From positions 3,048 to 67,047 of the forward strand of contig ML210191.1 of assembly GCA_004369085.1 (NCBI GenBank): a stretch of DNA of 64,000 bases, written 5' to 3'. Positions 1-10,809 of the stretch are shown here, one piece after another (positions within the stretch are counted from its first letter, which is position 1; the number at the start of each line of letters is the position of its first letter). The notes beneath the pieces are model-generated. The model had not been told where the DNA came from and did no database searches. It was given only the letters and a program-made list of their open reading frames with translations. A program made the translations under genes and the position numbers. Source of the DNA: Coprinopsis marcescibilis (lineage: Eukaryota; Basidiomycota; Agaricomycetes; Agaricales; Psathyrellaceae).

Positions 1-19
1 TGTCCACTTCTTGGATACT

Positions 20-135
20 TTGTGGACACTTCATGTACACATTGTGGACACTATGGACACAACATGGACACAACATGGACACACAGTGGACACATGATGA
101 GGAGTGTATGAGGAGTGTATGTACACCTGTGGGCC
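20..135. repeat. Degenerate short tandem repeat (TGGACAC units)
   Basis: The heptamer TGGACAC recurs many times between bases 20 and 95, with two adjacent copies of ACAACATGGACAC. Immediately after it, GAGGAGTGTAT occurs twice in direct repeat. The pattern is that of a minisatellite. No function is inferred. Confidence 0.7.
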
Positions 136-390
136 AGTGTTAAGTGTAGCATCAGAGGCAAGCAACCAGATAGGTCCATGACAGTCCTCTCCATATGGCA
201 AAAGCTTCTCTAAGATAAGCGCTGCATCTTCAAATAACCCACATTTGCAAGTTGGGAGAATGAGAACTGGTTTAGTGCTGTAGTTGCACCTGTCATTCTG
301 AGCAAAGGCTGCAACCAAGAGTTCTTGGCCTACATGGACCTTTCCACTTTGTACAGCTTCATTTACAGTGTGGATTGTTGTGAGATTCAA
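31..390 (-). pseudogene. Unrecognised coding fragment, possibly element-derived
   Basis: A 119-codon open frame on the minus strand begins MNLTTIHTVNEAVQSGKVHV and contains the stretch CHGPIWLLASDATLNTGPQV. Its C-terminal part is translated from the tandem repeat at 20-135, so the true end is unclear. I do not recognise the family. The style (short, compositionally ordinary, next to repeats, no neighbouring exons) suggests debris of a repetitive Agaricomycete element, possibly continuing the fragments at 1854-2978. It could also be chance coding. Confidence 0.25.
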
Positions 391-1253
391 GCCTATTTTG
401 GTGCTGTCAAGCTCTGATGCGTGTTTGCAAGGGCCAGAAATGTCATCTGTTGTGGGGATCCAGCAGAGCCAACCATCATTTGCAATCTCATCTAAACAGA
501 GTCATGCCCACCTTCAATGCTGGGGTATCTTTGAACATGACTTCAATGTATAAGAGGTCAGTCATGGCGATGTTGCCCACACTGACTTGTAGTCTGTACT
601 CCAACCTGTGTTCCACCAGGGTGTTTCAAGAGGGGAAGGCAAATGGTGAGTGGTGAAGGGCATGCAGAGCAGCATCACCCCCGAGTTCATAAATGACAAT
701 TGCCAATCAAACTTGAGCTTGGAGTGACCTTTGGCATGGTATGTACTCAGGGCATCTGAAAGTATGGAAACGCTCCATCACGTGAATTTGTGATGGCTGT
801 TTGAAAGGTTCATGTTGAAGCAGTTATCTCAGCCAAGGGATGGCATACTCGATTCTAATTTTGTTCAAAGACAGAAGTATATAGTATTAATATAGTCCTA
901 AGTTCTTATACAATTTGTGCCCGAATTGCACTGTGAATGTGATGTTTCAGCAGATGTGCCCAGGGATGTTTGCATGTGTGTTTCCATATGTCGGAGAACT
1001 CTGAATGGCTAGGACAACAGCCTGGCGTTGCCAAACTAATTTCAACATCCGAAAGCCTGTTGCCGCCGGAGGCAACATGACCGATCCACCCGAACGGTGG
1101 CAGTGTGTTGAGATGGCTTGTGAGTTTGTTTTCTCAGGGTCGCAACGCTCCTGCAATCCCGCAAAGGCCAACGGTGTAGTCAGTGCTGGCCTTCAACATT
1201 ATTCATGCCTTCTACCAACATCGGGGCAAGGGTGATCCATCCCCGCTCCACAG

Positions 1254-1433
1254 TGTGACCTTTGCGGGCGCTTCTTTGGCAAGGGAGGGGCCCTTTCCAC
1301 TCACCGTCAAGCATGTCGGCTCCAGCAGAAGATTCGCATAGAAAGGTTGAAGAGAAAGGAACCAGAAGCCAGTGAACCTGTTCCCCTACTGGTTTATATC
1401 CACTCTGACTTCTTGCGAATGCAGATTCCATAA
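1254..1433 (+). pseudogene. Isolated zinc-finger-like fragment
   Basis: Directly after a possible splice acceptor (CCACAG), the plus strand encodes CDLCGRFFGKGGALSTHRQA followed by C, a C-x2-C-x12-H-x3-C finger of C2HC type. A basic, glutamate-rich tail follows, and the frame stops at 1431-1433. There is no start codon or supported upstream exon: the same frame has a TGA at 1233-1235. Similar single fingers occur at the start of transposon-linked proteins in Agaricomycetes, so this may be an element remnant. A real terminal exon of an unseen gene is less likely. Confidence 0.3.
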
Positions 1434-1853
1434 AGTTAAAAGCAAGCAAAGGCTTGGACACACAGCAACATCAACCCAACGGATTCGGTGCCGTCTCCAA
1501 TGCTGTGGCAACAGCACAGGCTTCCGTTCCGGTGGATCTGCCTTATACTTCGGCAGAGCCAGGATTGCCTGCCATTGCCGTTGATTGCAACGGACTCCAA
1601 CGCACGGACATGATCTCCGACATAGTCTCCCATGCTGCGAGTACCATTGAGTGCTTGTTGAATCTTCTGAAGCAGCCTCTCTGCACTCCAGTGCATTGAT
1701 TTTGCATTTCAAAATATCCACTGTAGCACAGGGATATCAGATGTCCCAACCACACATAAGATCTTGTTCCATGTGTTTTTGTGGGCCAGGAGGCAGCTGC
1801 ACACCTTTTCTGCATTAAATCACTATGATAGGTTGGTTCAACTTGGCAATAAA

Positions 1854-2978
1854 TTACCAAGGTGAAATATGTGAATTGCATACCATTAACCAATCAACAA
1901 CCCATATGTCGACAGAGGTTAAGTGCCTTTCCAACAACTGGGCATGGCTGAGTTTGGCATGATGGTGCTTCCCTGGGTCATGGGTTGCACACTTCTGTGT
2001 TTCTTCAAGCTCCTTTTGCATCTCCTGACACAGGAGACACCCAAATATGTTGATTGGCTCTGAAGTACAGTGGTGGGACCCAAAGTGTATTATTGAAGCT
2101 TTGGAATTGATGCTGAGAATTTTGTACTTTGGGGGGTCTTCATTTGAGTGATTGTGTATCAGGAATGGATATGTTAAGCATAGTGACCCAAGCGCCCATG
2201 TGAATGCATATCCATCACATGAAGTTTTGGTGCTGAGGGTTGTCAGTAATGACAGTTGTGCAAAATTCCTCAATAACTGACCTGTATATATGTTAATCAG
2301 TTAAGTTATAGCCTTGATTCAATTCATGTACCTGCTAAAGCTGCACAGCACTCTGATCCTTCCTGGTGGCAAGTCATATTGGTGGAATTTTGGGATGTGT
2401 TGATATATTTACAGCAACAAGAACTTAAAACTTTAGAAACTGTCCCATTTGTGGCATACTGGAACTCAGGAAAACTTTGGTCTCTGAAGAAAAGAAAAGA
2501 TTCAACGATATCTTTGTGTAAAGAAAAAGATAAAATGGAAGGAGTATCAGCAGAAGTGGAATTGAAGGCATGTACATGGGGATTCAATGTAGAAATGGAT
2601 AGTAATGGTACACTACTATTAGGCACAAGGGATGGGCACCATTCTGATTGAAGAGTAGCCACACCTATTGGCACACCAATAAGTGTAGCTTGCGGTGTTT
2701 ATGGGCAGTTAACAAGAGATAAGGGTGCTATGTTTCAAAAGAGAATGAATTGAAGCCGCTGTTGCCGTCGACTTTGATTCTGTTGGAGATTGATGAGGAT
2801 CAGGCCAAACAGGCCACACAAATTTCCACATTTGGGGGGGGACCCTGCTGTGGGAATTGTTCCACAACCAGAGAATCTGGTGACTCTTTGCCCCAAGACA
2901 ACTCAAGCTTTTATCAGTCTGAATGCATGGTGTGCTGCAGGCATTGTGACCAATGCTAACATTGTTTGAGGGGTCCAT
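1854..2978 (-). pseudogene. Broken multi-frame coding remnant, mobile-element-like
   Basis: Three successive minus-strand frames (2978 to 2709, 2674 to 2324, 2273 to 1854) read as protein-like segments. The first carries SIGHNACSTPCIQTDKSLSC. The second carries LHKDIVESFLFFRDQSFPEF. The third carries PPKYKILSINSKASIIHFGS followed by a CxxC (CLLCQEMQKELEE) and an HAQLLE motif. The spacing would allow introns, but I could not join the frames into a complete protein with a start. The Cys/His layout resembles repeat-associated proteins abundant in Agaricomycete genomes. This is impression rather than proof. Confidence 0.3.
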
Positions 2979-3094
2979 GAGGCTAACATGGATTGGGAGT
3001 ATTGTAGTTCAGATATTTTTGACTCTTTTCTCTTTGGATGTCTTTAGCCCTCAATTAATATGAATTCTTGTCTGGCTGCTCTTGATTTTTGCAA

Positions 3095-3265
3095 CCCACA
3101 TTGAAACCCATGGGTTGTTGACCCGCACCCACACCTGTTCTAAACCTTGTTCACCTGCTCCAAACCCCGGACCCATTGTATGGATGTGGGTTTTTTGGGT
3201 TTGGGTATAGGTGGGCACTAATTCACCCTTGGGTAACCTGTGTCCATCCCTAGATCCACAGATCC
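3095..3265. repeat. GGGT/ACCC-rich degenerate repeat
   Basis: The segment is built from variants of ACCCA and its complement TGGGT: ACCCACATTGAAACCCATGG, GACCCGCACCCACACCTG, GGATGTGGG, TTTTTTGGGTTTGGGTATAG, and closes with CTGTGTCCATCCCTAG. The left half is C-rich and the right half G-rich on the plus strand, so the two halves are roughly complementary and could fold back. This looks like a known type of dispersed degenerate repeat in mushroom genomes. Confidence 0.5.
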
Positions 3266-3689
3266 AAGTTTCTACAAGCATGGCTCAACTTGTGAGTACT
3301 TGCAGGTCAGCCTGACTTGTGCTATGCCTTACTATATTGTGAGATAATTAAGGGTTCAATTCATTTTCAATTCACTCAGTGGAATTTTGGAAACCAATTG
3401 TGCATTGATACTCCTCAGCCAAGAATATCATAACAATATCAAATTATTATTCCTCAATCCATTCACAATATTGTGGCCCAAATGAATCAGACCTGCCACC
3501 CTGTGTCAGTGAATACTCCAGGAATTAGTTGGAAATTGGGGATAGCACTATCAATCTCTGTGACCAACACTATGATGCTACAGGAACACAGCAGCCTCAC
3601 AGAAGGGTACACATCAGACCTTTACCAGCATATTATCCAGATCAAAACTGGAAATTCCGAATAAAAACCAGTGACTGAGGATTAAGAAG

Positions 3690-5574
3690 CTAGCTAATGA
3701 TACATTCGTCCTTAGCTTGTTGGCGAGTAGGTCGGGCCATTGTGGGCCTCTTGTTTCCCATGCGTTTCATCTCCGTCAATCTGTTCATGGCTCGTTTGTT
3801 GCCTTGCGCTAGAGAATACATCAGCAAATTTGAAAGGTAAGAGAAGCGCAAAGGCGTACCGGCTGCCCTCATATACCACCGTTTGGCAAACTCTATATCT
3901 TGCTTTATACCAATCCCAACCTCGGCGTAATAGCCAACAGCGTATTCAGCTTTGCTCAAACCCTTGTTTGCCGCCCTTCGCGCCCAAAGGTATGCTTCAG
4001 AGTCGCTCTGCTTCAAGACACCCTCACTCCCTGTCAGGTACCATCCGCTAAGAGCCAGCTCTGCCTCGGCATCGCCCTTCTCCGCTGCCTTGGTATACCA
4101 TGCTATCGACCGCCGAGGGTCCACTGGACAAGATAACGAACCATATTCGTAACATTGTCCTAACTTGAACTGGGACGGCGTGTATCCGAGCTGCGCTGAT
4201 TGCGTGTAGAGCTGTTTCGCGTAAATCGGGTCGTGGGGAACAAGGGTTGAGTTTGGTTGCTCATAGAGCAGCGCAAGCTCGTGTAGCGCATGAGGATTCT
4301 CTTCGTCGGCCTGTTCTGCCGCACGTTTAAGCCATCCGATCGCCTCGCGAGGGTTCCTAGGTTCGTCCAAAAGGCCCTGCAAAAGAATCATCCCCAGTTT
4401 ATACATTGCAGCTGTGTCCCCCAAGGACGCAGATTTGCGATAGAACGCGGCAGCTCTTGGAGGTTCCCGCTTCGTCCCTGCGCCGATTTCATTGCAAACA
4501 GCAACACGGTAGGCGGCGGCAGCGTGATTCTGTTTCGCTGCCTGAAGATAAAGGTGGTAGGCCTTTTCGTGATCGACTTGGAGGCCAAGAGAGCCAGTGC
4601 CATAGCAGTTGGCGAGGAAAAACTGTGCTTCGTCGTATGCGTCGCCCTGAGTCGCGAGCCTCCGAACGGTTTTGAGGGCTTCTGCAATTAGAAACTCGCT
4701 GTACTTTTTCCCTGCGCGACTGTCCTTTGCCGATGTTCGAAACTTCTTTGCAGCTTCGATAAGGTATTTCGCGTAGAGAAAATGGGCCTCTGGATCTGGA
4801 TCGGCTTTGATTCTCTGTCTGTACTGGTCGATGTATTCCTTCGTGAAAGGCGGTGCATTAAGATCTATGGCCTTGCCTGCCTGGGTGCGAGATGCGGCCT
4901 TTTGTACTGGCGTTCTGAGCTCAAAGTCCCGATCATCTGAGGGAGCGGTGGCGTAAGACTCTGCTGGAGCGTGGATTGATTGGCTGTCTGAATATGACGA
5001 CCTCGAGGAGCCCCCTGGATAGACGGGAACGGCTGGTGAGCGAGGTCGAGGATGTCCATAGGGTGCTGCTTGAGGATTGGGAGGCGGCGCGAGACCAAGG
5101 ATGTCTGACGCCGCGGCGTACAGTGGGTCATGACTAGTTGCCGCCCATTGCTGCTGAGGCTGCTGGTATTGTTGGTAATAAGCATTAGGATTGTTGTTGT
5201 ATGGATCCGAAGGGGAATATTGCGAGCGTTGTTGAGACTGAGGGTAATGGTTGTCATAGGATGTGCCTGGGTGGTGATTGTACGGGATCTGGGGAAGTGT
5301 AGCGGCATGCTGGGGAGCTTGACGGGTGGACGACGACCTCATTGACATGGCAGAATGAGTTCTGGCAATGGGCTCCTGGGTAGATATATTCAGACCAGAA
5401 AACCCGTTGCTGAGGTCGTATGCCTGTTCAGGATCTCCATAATACTGGACATTCTCGGTGTACTGTGGCGGATGATATGGTTGTGCACGATCTGAGGCAG
5501 GTTGAATACATATTTTCCTGTTGAAAAAGAGACTTACGGTCTTGACTAGGTGGATTGTGGTCGTTGGAATACAT
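3690..5574 (-). CDS. Chs4/Skt5-like Sel1-repeat protein, chitin synthase activator
   Basis: This protein is predicted to bind and activate a class IV-type chitin synthase at sites of cell-wall growth. The main exon (5491 to 3690) joins a 37-nt first exon (5538-5574, MYSNDHNPPSQD) across a 46-nt GT-AG intron at 5492-5537, giving 612 residues in frame. The first third is low-complexity, rich in Pro, Gln, Tyr and Ser. The last two thirds contain about seven Sel1-type repeats (for example AQFFLANCYGTGSLGLQVDH, KLGQCYEYGSLSCPVDPRRS, YAVGYYAEVGIGI). The C-terminus reads DECIIS, a CaaX prenylation box like those of yeast Skt5 homologues, so membrane attachment by farnesylation is expected. JHD1 follows upstream on the same strand with about 80 bp between. 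Confidence 0.9.
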
Positions 5575-5654
5575 TGTCGTCGCTGTCGCCGTCGTCGTCG
5601 TTGTCAAAACATGTCCAACAGCCAATGTTATGGGGAGTCTAACGGTTACATAAG

Positions 5655-7923
5655 CTACAAGTCCCATTCCCAGTGCTCTACAATTCGTTCTATACGATGT
5701 CGCTCTATTCCTGTCTGTGTTCGTCGCACTTTCACACATCTCTCCTTGTGGTAATTGACCGCCATCTTGTTATCGTCCTCTCCCTCTCCTCCCTCTGGTT
5801 CAGTGCTGCTGAGCCATGCACTGGTCCAGCCATCCCCGCTGCTTGGCTTGGGCCATGTGCATTTCAACTGCTTGCTTTCTCCCACTTCAGAGTCTTCTGC
5901 AACATCATCCCATACCTTGGGCTTGAAGTTTCTGAACGGCCCTCCTCCTGAAGCTGTTTCTCTCTTCCGTTTCGCACCGTTAGCTGCAGCTCCGTCCTGC
6001 TCATCCGCACTCGTGTTTCCAAGCGCAAGCCGCGCTCTCCACCGAAGTTCTCGGGCCAGGGCAGGTGCATCCTTAACACGGTCGACAGGTATCTGTTCTT
6101 TGACCTCCTTCTTTGCCTGCTCTGACCCACGTTCTAAAATTCGAACTTCCGATACAAGAAAGTTGGCCAGATCCTGAATCCCTTCCAGGACACGATCACT
6201 GAATTCGGACCCAGATCGCATGTCCTTTAGATACTTGTCCCCGACGTACCAGCATAACCTGTGATAATCATGGTCAATCCAACTCCTAATCACACCAAAG
6301 CGGTCTCACTTGCCGTGAAAACATCGGGAATCGGAATTTCTTGGGGACTTGGGTAGCAATTTCAATATTCCGAACCTTGATCTCTGCAACGACAGCTTGA
6401 GCAACCATCCATTGAACACAAAGTTGATTATACTCACGCGTTGCAACGTTATATGTATGCAAAAAGTTTCCACCAAACACCATGGTATCCACCGGCGTGT
6501 ACTTGATCAATGGGTCAGCGCCTTGTCTCCAGATTTGTAACAGCCCCAACCTACCACGGCATGAATCCATCCTGCGGGGATAATCATCGTGTTTCCCGCT
6601 GTCAGCTCAACCTTGTACACCTTGTCAACCAGATCCCCCAGCCACGTTTGGTACTGGATCTCACTACCGGACCACCGTTCGTACGCAGCGAGGTTGGCGG
6701 GTGTCGGTCGAATGAAGTAAAAGGTCTGGGCGTGGTGATAAGTTGCGGGGGCATGGATCTAACCGGAACATCGCACCTTTGCACCACTCAGGATATGGTA
6801 GTACACTGAAGAACCGGCAAAGTCAATATGCCAATCCTATATAACCCTCATGAGAAAATCCGCACCCAAGCAAAATACATACGCACCGTCCAAGCCTTCG
6901 CCACACCCATCAGACAATATAGTTGGACCTTGGGATACACAACACCCTTCCCCTTGCGCGTACTCGGCCAAAAGTTCTCCACCCAATCCAAGTCACGGAC
7001 CAGCTTTGGAGGAGTGACTAGTTCTGCGATTTTTGTCCCCGAAACTTCTAGCGAGATGACGTTGTAGATTTTGTCGCGTTTTTCGGGCTCCAGCTCCATA
7101 TAGTCTGCCCATGTTCCCAATGTCCAGCCGGGGGATGCGGACTGCGACGCGACGTCTGTTTCAATCGGATCAGCAGCGTACTCTCCGGACGATTTGCGGA
7201 TTCAATTACCTATGACCTCGACCGGGGTGTGTTCTCCCAGCTCGGATGCAACGTCGTCGACGGTGAAGTCTGAGGGAGGCATTTTGATACCGAGCCCTTC
7301 CGGGGATTCAACGACGATTGGCTCAAGCATTGCGGTTTCGTCGTCCTCGAGCCAGCCGATGTCAACGTCGCTGCCAGCCATGCGTTTGAATGGGTCTAGA
7401 TGAATCACCTTTTCGGAGAGCATGTTAATCCAACGGCTTGAATCCGACATGCCTGCTTCCAGATTCGCGTAGTCCTGCTGGTTACGCTTGCGAGTTGACT
7501 TTCGGGTGGGTGCTTTGTAGGTAATAACCCGACTTGGATCTTCCTTTAAGCCTGGATTGGGTGGTTATGAAGAGAGTATGAAGGCTAGAGGTAGAGGACT
7601 CACAGGTTCCACAAAACCTGACGGAAGTAGAATAAGTCATGACTAATTCAAGTTGCGACAAGAAGAACATACCAACGTAGCAGCGTATTAACATCTGACC
7701 CATCCCCAGCACATCGCCAATGATACCACTTGTTACATCCTTCACATTCCACCCAATCTTCCCTGCGAGCAGGTCTGCGTCGTTCGCTCCTGTCTTCGGG
7801 GCACTGTGGGCACCGCTCTTCCGGCGACCGGCTTCCAGGTCCTTCTTCTTTCTCTGGCGTCTTTACATGCGACACTACCGGAGCTTCGTTTTCAGAAGAA
7901 ATATTCTCGTTGGTTTGAGCCAT
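5655..7923 (-). CDS. JHD1: JmjC histone lysine demethylase with PHD finger (JHD1/KDM2 type)
   Basis: The gene encodes about 610 residues from roughly nine exons. The N-terminal PHD finger uses [16 protein letters not shown] and, after an intron, FCGTC. A linker carries [15 protein letters not shown], typical of the JHD1 group. The JmjC part begins [19 protein letters not shown] and WVENFWP. The Fe(II) ligands are visible: HID in [20 protein letters not shown] and the distal His in AGWIHAVYTP, with FFGGN-type continuation [12 protein letters not shown]. The enzyme should therefore be active and demethylate H3K36me1/2 in the nucleus using 2-oxoglutarate. The C-terminal 200 residues are charged and unconserved. 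The start [10 protein letters not shown] follows 106 bp after the PGK stop. Confidence 0.9.
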
Positions 7924-8029
7924 CGTAGTAGTATACGGACAAGTACAATCATCTTTAATCTGTCAACTTCTTATGTATACACGCCTAAACTTTTCCACGC
8001 TACTTGGCAACATATAAATAACACTTGTC

Positions 8030-9670
8030 CTAGTTTTTGGCGCTCAATTCTGCAACACCAGGCAGAGTCTGAGGTACCTATTAGTATTTGTGTCTATACC
8101 CTAACCGTTCCACGTACCTTGCCCTCCAACAGTTCGAGACTGGCACCTCCACCGGTGCTGACGTGGCTGAGCTTGGATTCGTCGCCAAATTGAGCAACAA
8201 CAGTGGCGGTATCACCACCTCCGACGATAACAGTCGCTCCCTTTTGAACAGCTTCGACAGCGGCACTCAGCAGATCCTTGGATCCTTCGGCGAACGCGGG
8301 GAACTCGAATACACCGGGTGGTCTTGCAAAGCGGAGGGAATGATTTAGTCCCCTTGAAATGCCCAAATTCGGCGCACTCACCCGTTCCACAGGATAGTCT
8401 TCGATTCGAGCACAGTGTCGCGGAATAACTGTCGACTCTTGGGGCCGGCATCGAGTCCCAACCACCCGCTCGGAATTCCCTCTGTATCGGTAGCGACACC
8501 AGTCTTTCATGGACCACTTTGAGCATCAACCCCACGATTTGCCACAAGATCTCACCTTGGCGTCCTTGTCAAACTTATTGGCAGTGACATAGTCGACAGG
8601 GAACACGAGCTTGACGTTGTTCTTCTTCGCCTTTTCGACGAGCTCGGCAACCTTTGCTGAACCAGCTTCATCAAACAAAGAGTTCCCGATCTGAATTGTG
8701 ATCGAGCGTGTGTTGTGATGTCATTTCCAAAGGTTCCTCCCCTTGCGTCATGTACTCACAGCAACGTTCTCCAAGGTTTTCTTGAAGGTGAACGCCATTC
8801 CACCGCAGACAATCAAGGAGTCTACCTGTGGATAATATCGCTGAGTATATTGTCCAAGCAAGCAAAGCGCAAAATCAACCTTGTCCAACATGTTCTCGAT
8901 CAACTGAATCTTATCAGAAACCTTCGCACCACCAAGAATGGCCAAGAATGGGCGTTCAGGGTGTTCAAGAGCTTTGGCAAAGTATTCAAGCTCCTTCTTG
9001 ACCAAAAATCCGGACGCACGCTGAGGGAGCTTGACGCCAACCATGCTGGAGTGCGCGCGGTGGGCAGTGCCAAAGGCGTCGTTGACGTAGACATCCCCCA
9101 GCTTTGTGAGATCTTCGCGGAATTTGGCGACACTGGCAGGGTCAGCCTTGGTCTTCGTGCCATCCTTATTTTTAACAGACCCCTCCTCTTCGATGTGGAA
9201 ACGCAAGTTCTCCAAGAGGATCACTGCACCCGCTGGAGCGCTGTTGACGCTTTGTTCGACTTCGGGGCCGACAGAATCATTTGTGAAGGTGATGGGCTTT
9301 CCGAGAAGCTTCTCGAGCTCTGCAGCCACTGGCTTCAAAGAATACTTTTCGTTTACTTTGCCATCTGGGCGACCGAGATGAGACATCAGGATGACAGCCT
9401 TGGCTCCTGCAAAGTTACGATGAGATATACAGCCCTCAGGAGGAAACAAGAACTCGCCATTGTCCAGAGCGTATTTGATGGTTGGGAGAGCTGCAACGAT
9501 ACGCTATTGTGGGTGTCAATATGGCGGAGAATTGAGAAGCAAAGAATTAGCTATACAGCAGGGTTAGTGATCTTGCTGTCTTGGATGGGGACGTTGAAGT
9601 CAACGCGGATAAGAACGCGCTTGCCCTTGAGATCAAGGTCGGTTATGGAGAGCTTGTTTGAGAGCGACAT
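8030..9670 (-). CDS. PGK1: Phosphoglycerate kinase
   Basis: This glycolytic enzyme converts 1,3-bisphosphoglycerate and ADP to 3-phosphoglycerate and ATP in the cytosol. The start reads [20 protein letters not shown] then IRVDFNVP, the substrate-binding motif. Further signatures are [57 protein letters not shown] and the nucleotide loop VIVGGGDTA. The last exon encodes [12 protein letters not shown] and ends at 8030. Length matches the family (about 417 residues). One intron (9407-9458) uses a GC donor: the codon for Gly in DNGAKAV is split AATG/GAGCC and no GT donor keeps the frame. A TATA-like ATATAAA lies about 50 bp upstream of the ATG, as expected for a strongly expressed gene. Confidence 0.97.
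9407..9458 (-). other. GC-AG intron in PGK
   Basis: On the minus strand the 52-nt intron begins GCGAGT after AATG and ends TTTGCAG before GAGCC. The conserved PGK peptide DNGAKAV is only recovered with this GC donor. The nearby GT (GTTCTT) would shift the frame. Confidence 0.8.
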
Positions 9671-9719
9671 GGTGGGATGAGAATAAAGATAATCTAGAGA
9701 TCTTCGTGAAATATCGGAA

Positions 9720-9726
9720 TTTATAT
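9720..9726 (-). promoter_or_regulatory. TATA-like element of PGK
   Basis: ATATAAA on the minus strand lies about 50 bp upstream of the PGK start codon, in the promoter region shared with the divergent RGG-protein gene. Confidence 0.4.
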
Positions 9727-9774
9727 GGCTCCCATTTGAATCGAGACAAATCCAATCGCCAATCTGTACCTATC

Positions 9775-9809
9775 GGGTTAGGGGCTAATCTAATGGGGTT
9801 AGGGTTTAG
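9775..9809. promoter_or_regulatory. TTAGGG-like motifs in the PGK/RGG divergent promoter
   Basis: GGGTTAGGGG and GGGGTTAGGGTTTAG occur within 35 bp in the 189-bp gap between the PGK and RGG-protein starts. TTAGGG is the usual fungal telomere unit, and Myb-type proteins such as fission yeast Teb1 bind it at promoters. Use as a promoter element here is inference. Confidence 0.4.
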
Positions 9810-9859
9810 TCAAGGTAAAGCTATGTAGCCATCACCAAGTCGGCTTTCATCTCCCCACA

Positions 9860-10699
9860 ATGGCTTCGAACAGTTTGGGTCTCGATTTCGCCCAGTTGAC
9901 CGTCGAAGACAATGAACAGGTACATGAATCAGAATCAAATGACCCTCTTCCAGTCAGCAGCCCACCGAGATCACCAACAAGTCCTGCAGTGGAGGGTGAA
10001 GGCAAGCTTCCTGCGAAACAGAAGCCATATGTGAATCCAGATCGCGTCAACACTGGAGGTGCTGCAAGGGTTTGTCTCATTCTCTCTCGCCCAAACATTC
10101 CCATACTCACTCAGTTGCTAGGACAAGCTCAGTGACGAAGCCCTAGCAGAACGGATGGCCCGGATCCGTGAACAGAATGAGAAAATCAAACAACGAAGGC
10201 TGGTCCGTAGCAACTAACCACCAAATGTATTTGAGGGTATTGGCTTATTCCTCCCCAGGACGTTGAAGCAGACGAGGCAGCCTTCCGGAAAACGCAAGAA
10301 CGCGATCAAGTTAAACAAGCCAAGACCCGCAAAATGCAGGAAGATATTGACCGCGCAAGAGAACAAAACGCCAAACGCAAGCTGGACAAGGTCCAGAACC
10401 GCGAATGGGATTCCGGAAAACCCAGCAACGAGCCACGCAGACAGCAGAATGTACCACGTTCGCAACCCTCAGAACCTCCGGCTAATGATACGTCCCAAGG
10501 AGAAACATCGGGTGCCCCTGCTGGGCAATGGACTCGCGGAGGTTCTCCCTCTGGTTTCCGTGGTCGGGGACGAGGAAGAGGTCGGGGACGAGGGGGACAT
10601 GTCCCCAAATCGGAGGGTGGTTCATACGAACAACGCAGGGATAGTAAATCACTTACAGATACCAATCCTAGTGCCGACTGGGCCAATGCAGATTCATGA
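9860..10699 (+). CDS. RGG-box protein with charged coiled-coil segment
   Basis: Three exons (9860-10069, 10122-10202, 10259-10699) joined by clean GT-AG introns give about 243 residues starting MASNSLGLDFAQLTVEDNEQ. The middle is a charged helix (LSDEALAERMARIREQNEKI, then KQRRLDVEADEAAFRKTQER). The C-terminal third has an arginine-glycine run of alternating RG pairs following GSPSGF. The helix weakly resembles the conserved segment of animal CCDC9, an exon-junction-complex-linked protein, and the RG run predicts RNA binding. I do not assign a function. It shares a 189-bp promoter region with PGK. A TAA microsatellite (about 10705-10727) follows the stop. Confidence 0.75.
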
Positions 10700-10809
10700 T
10701 ATTGATAATAATAATAATAATAATAATTTGCTTAGCCTACTTACATAAGGACCGCGTGAGCCAAGATTTTTCATTCTGAACTTTCAGACGTTGGACTCTA
10801 TCTTTTACT

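Larger units (their letters stand above)
1..3689. other. Gene-poor, repeat-like left flank
   Basis: No intact gene could be built in this 3.7 kb. Open frames are short and broken, and they lack the regular donor/acceptor spacing and long codon-biased exons seen from 3690 onward. The DNA looks more AT-rich than the rest. It contains a tandem repeat near base 1, coding debris on the minus strand (31-390 and 1854-2978), a zinc-finger-like fragment on the plus strand (1254-1433) and a GGGT-rich degenerate repeat (about 3095-3265). The stretches 391-1253, 1434-1853 and 3270-3689 show nothing further that I can support. Confidence 0.6.

Noticed and set aside
3270..3689. tRNA-like GGTTCAATTC at about 3352 (candidate B box)
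   Set aside because: There is no matching A box, acceptor stem or anticodon arm around it. I found no tRNA, rRNA or CRISPR array in the window.
5755..6177. 140-codon plus-strand frame opposite JHD1
   Set aside because: It overlaps the JHD1 C-terminal exon and is Ser/Pro/Leu-rich in the way antisense frames usually are.
8715..9680. 321-codon plus-strand open frame
   Set aside because: It lies exactly antisense to PGK exons and introns, has no family motifs, and the minus strand gives a complete PGK.
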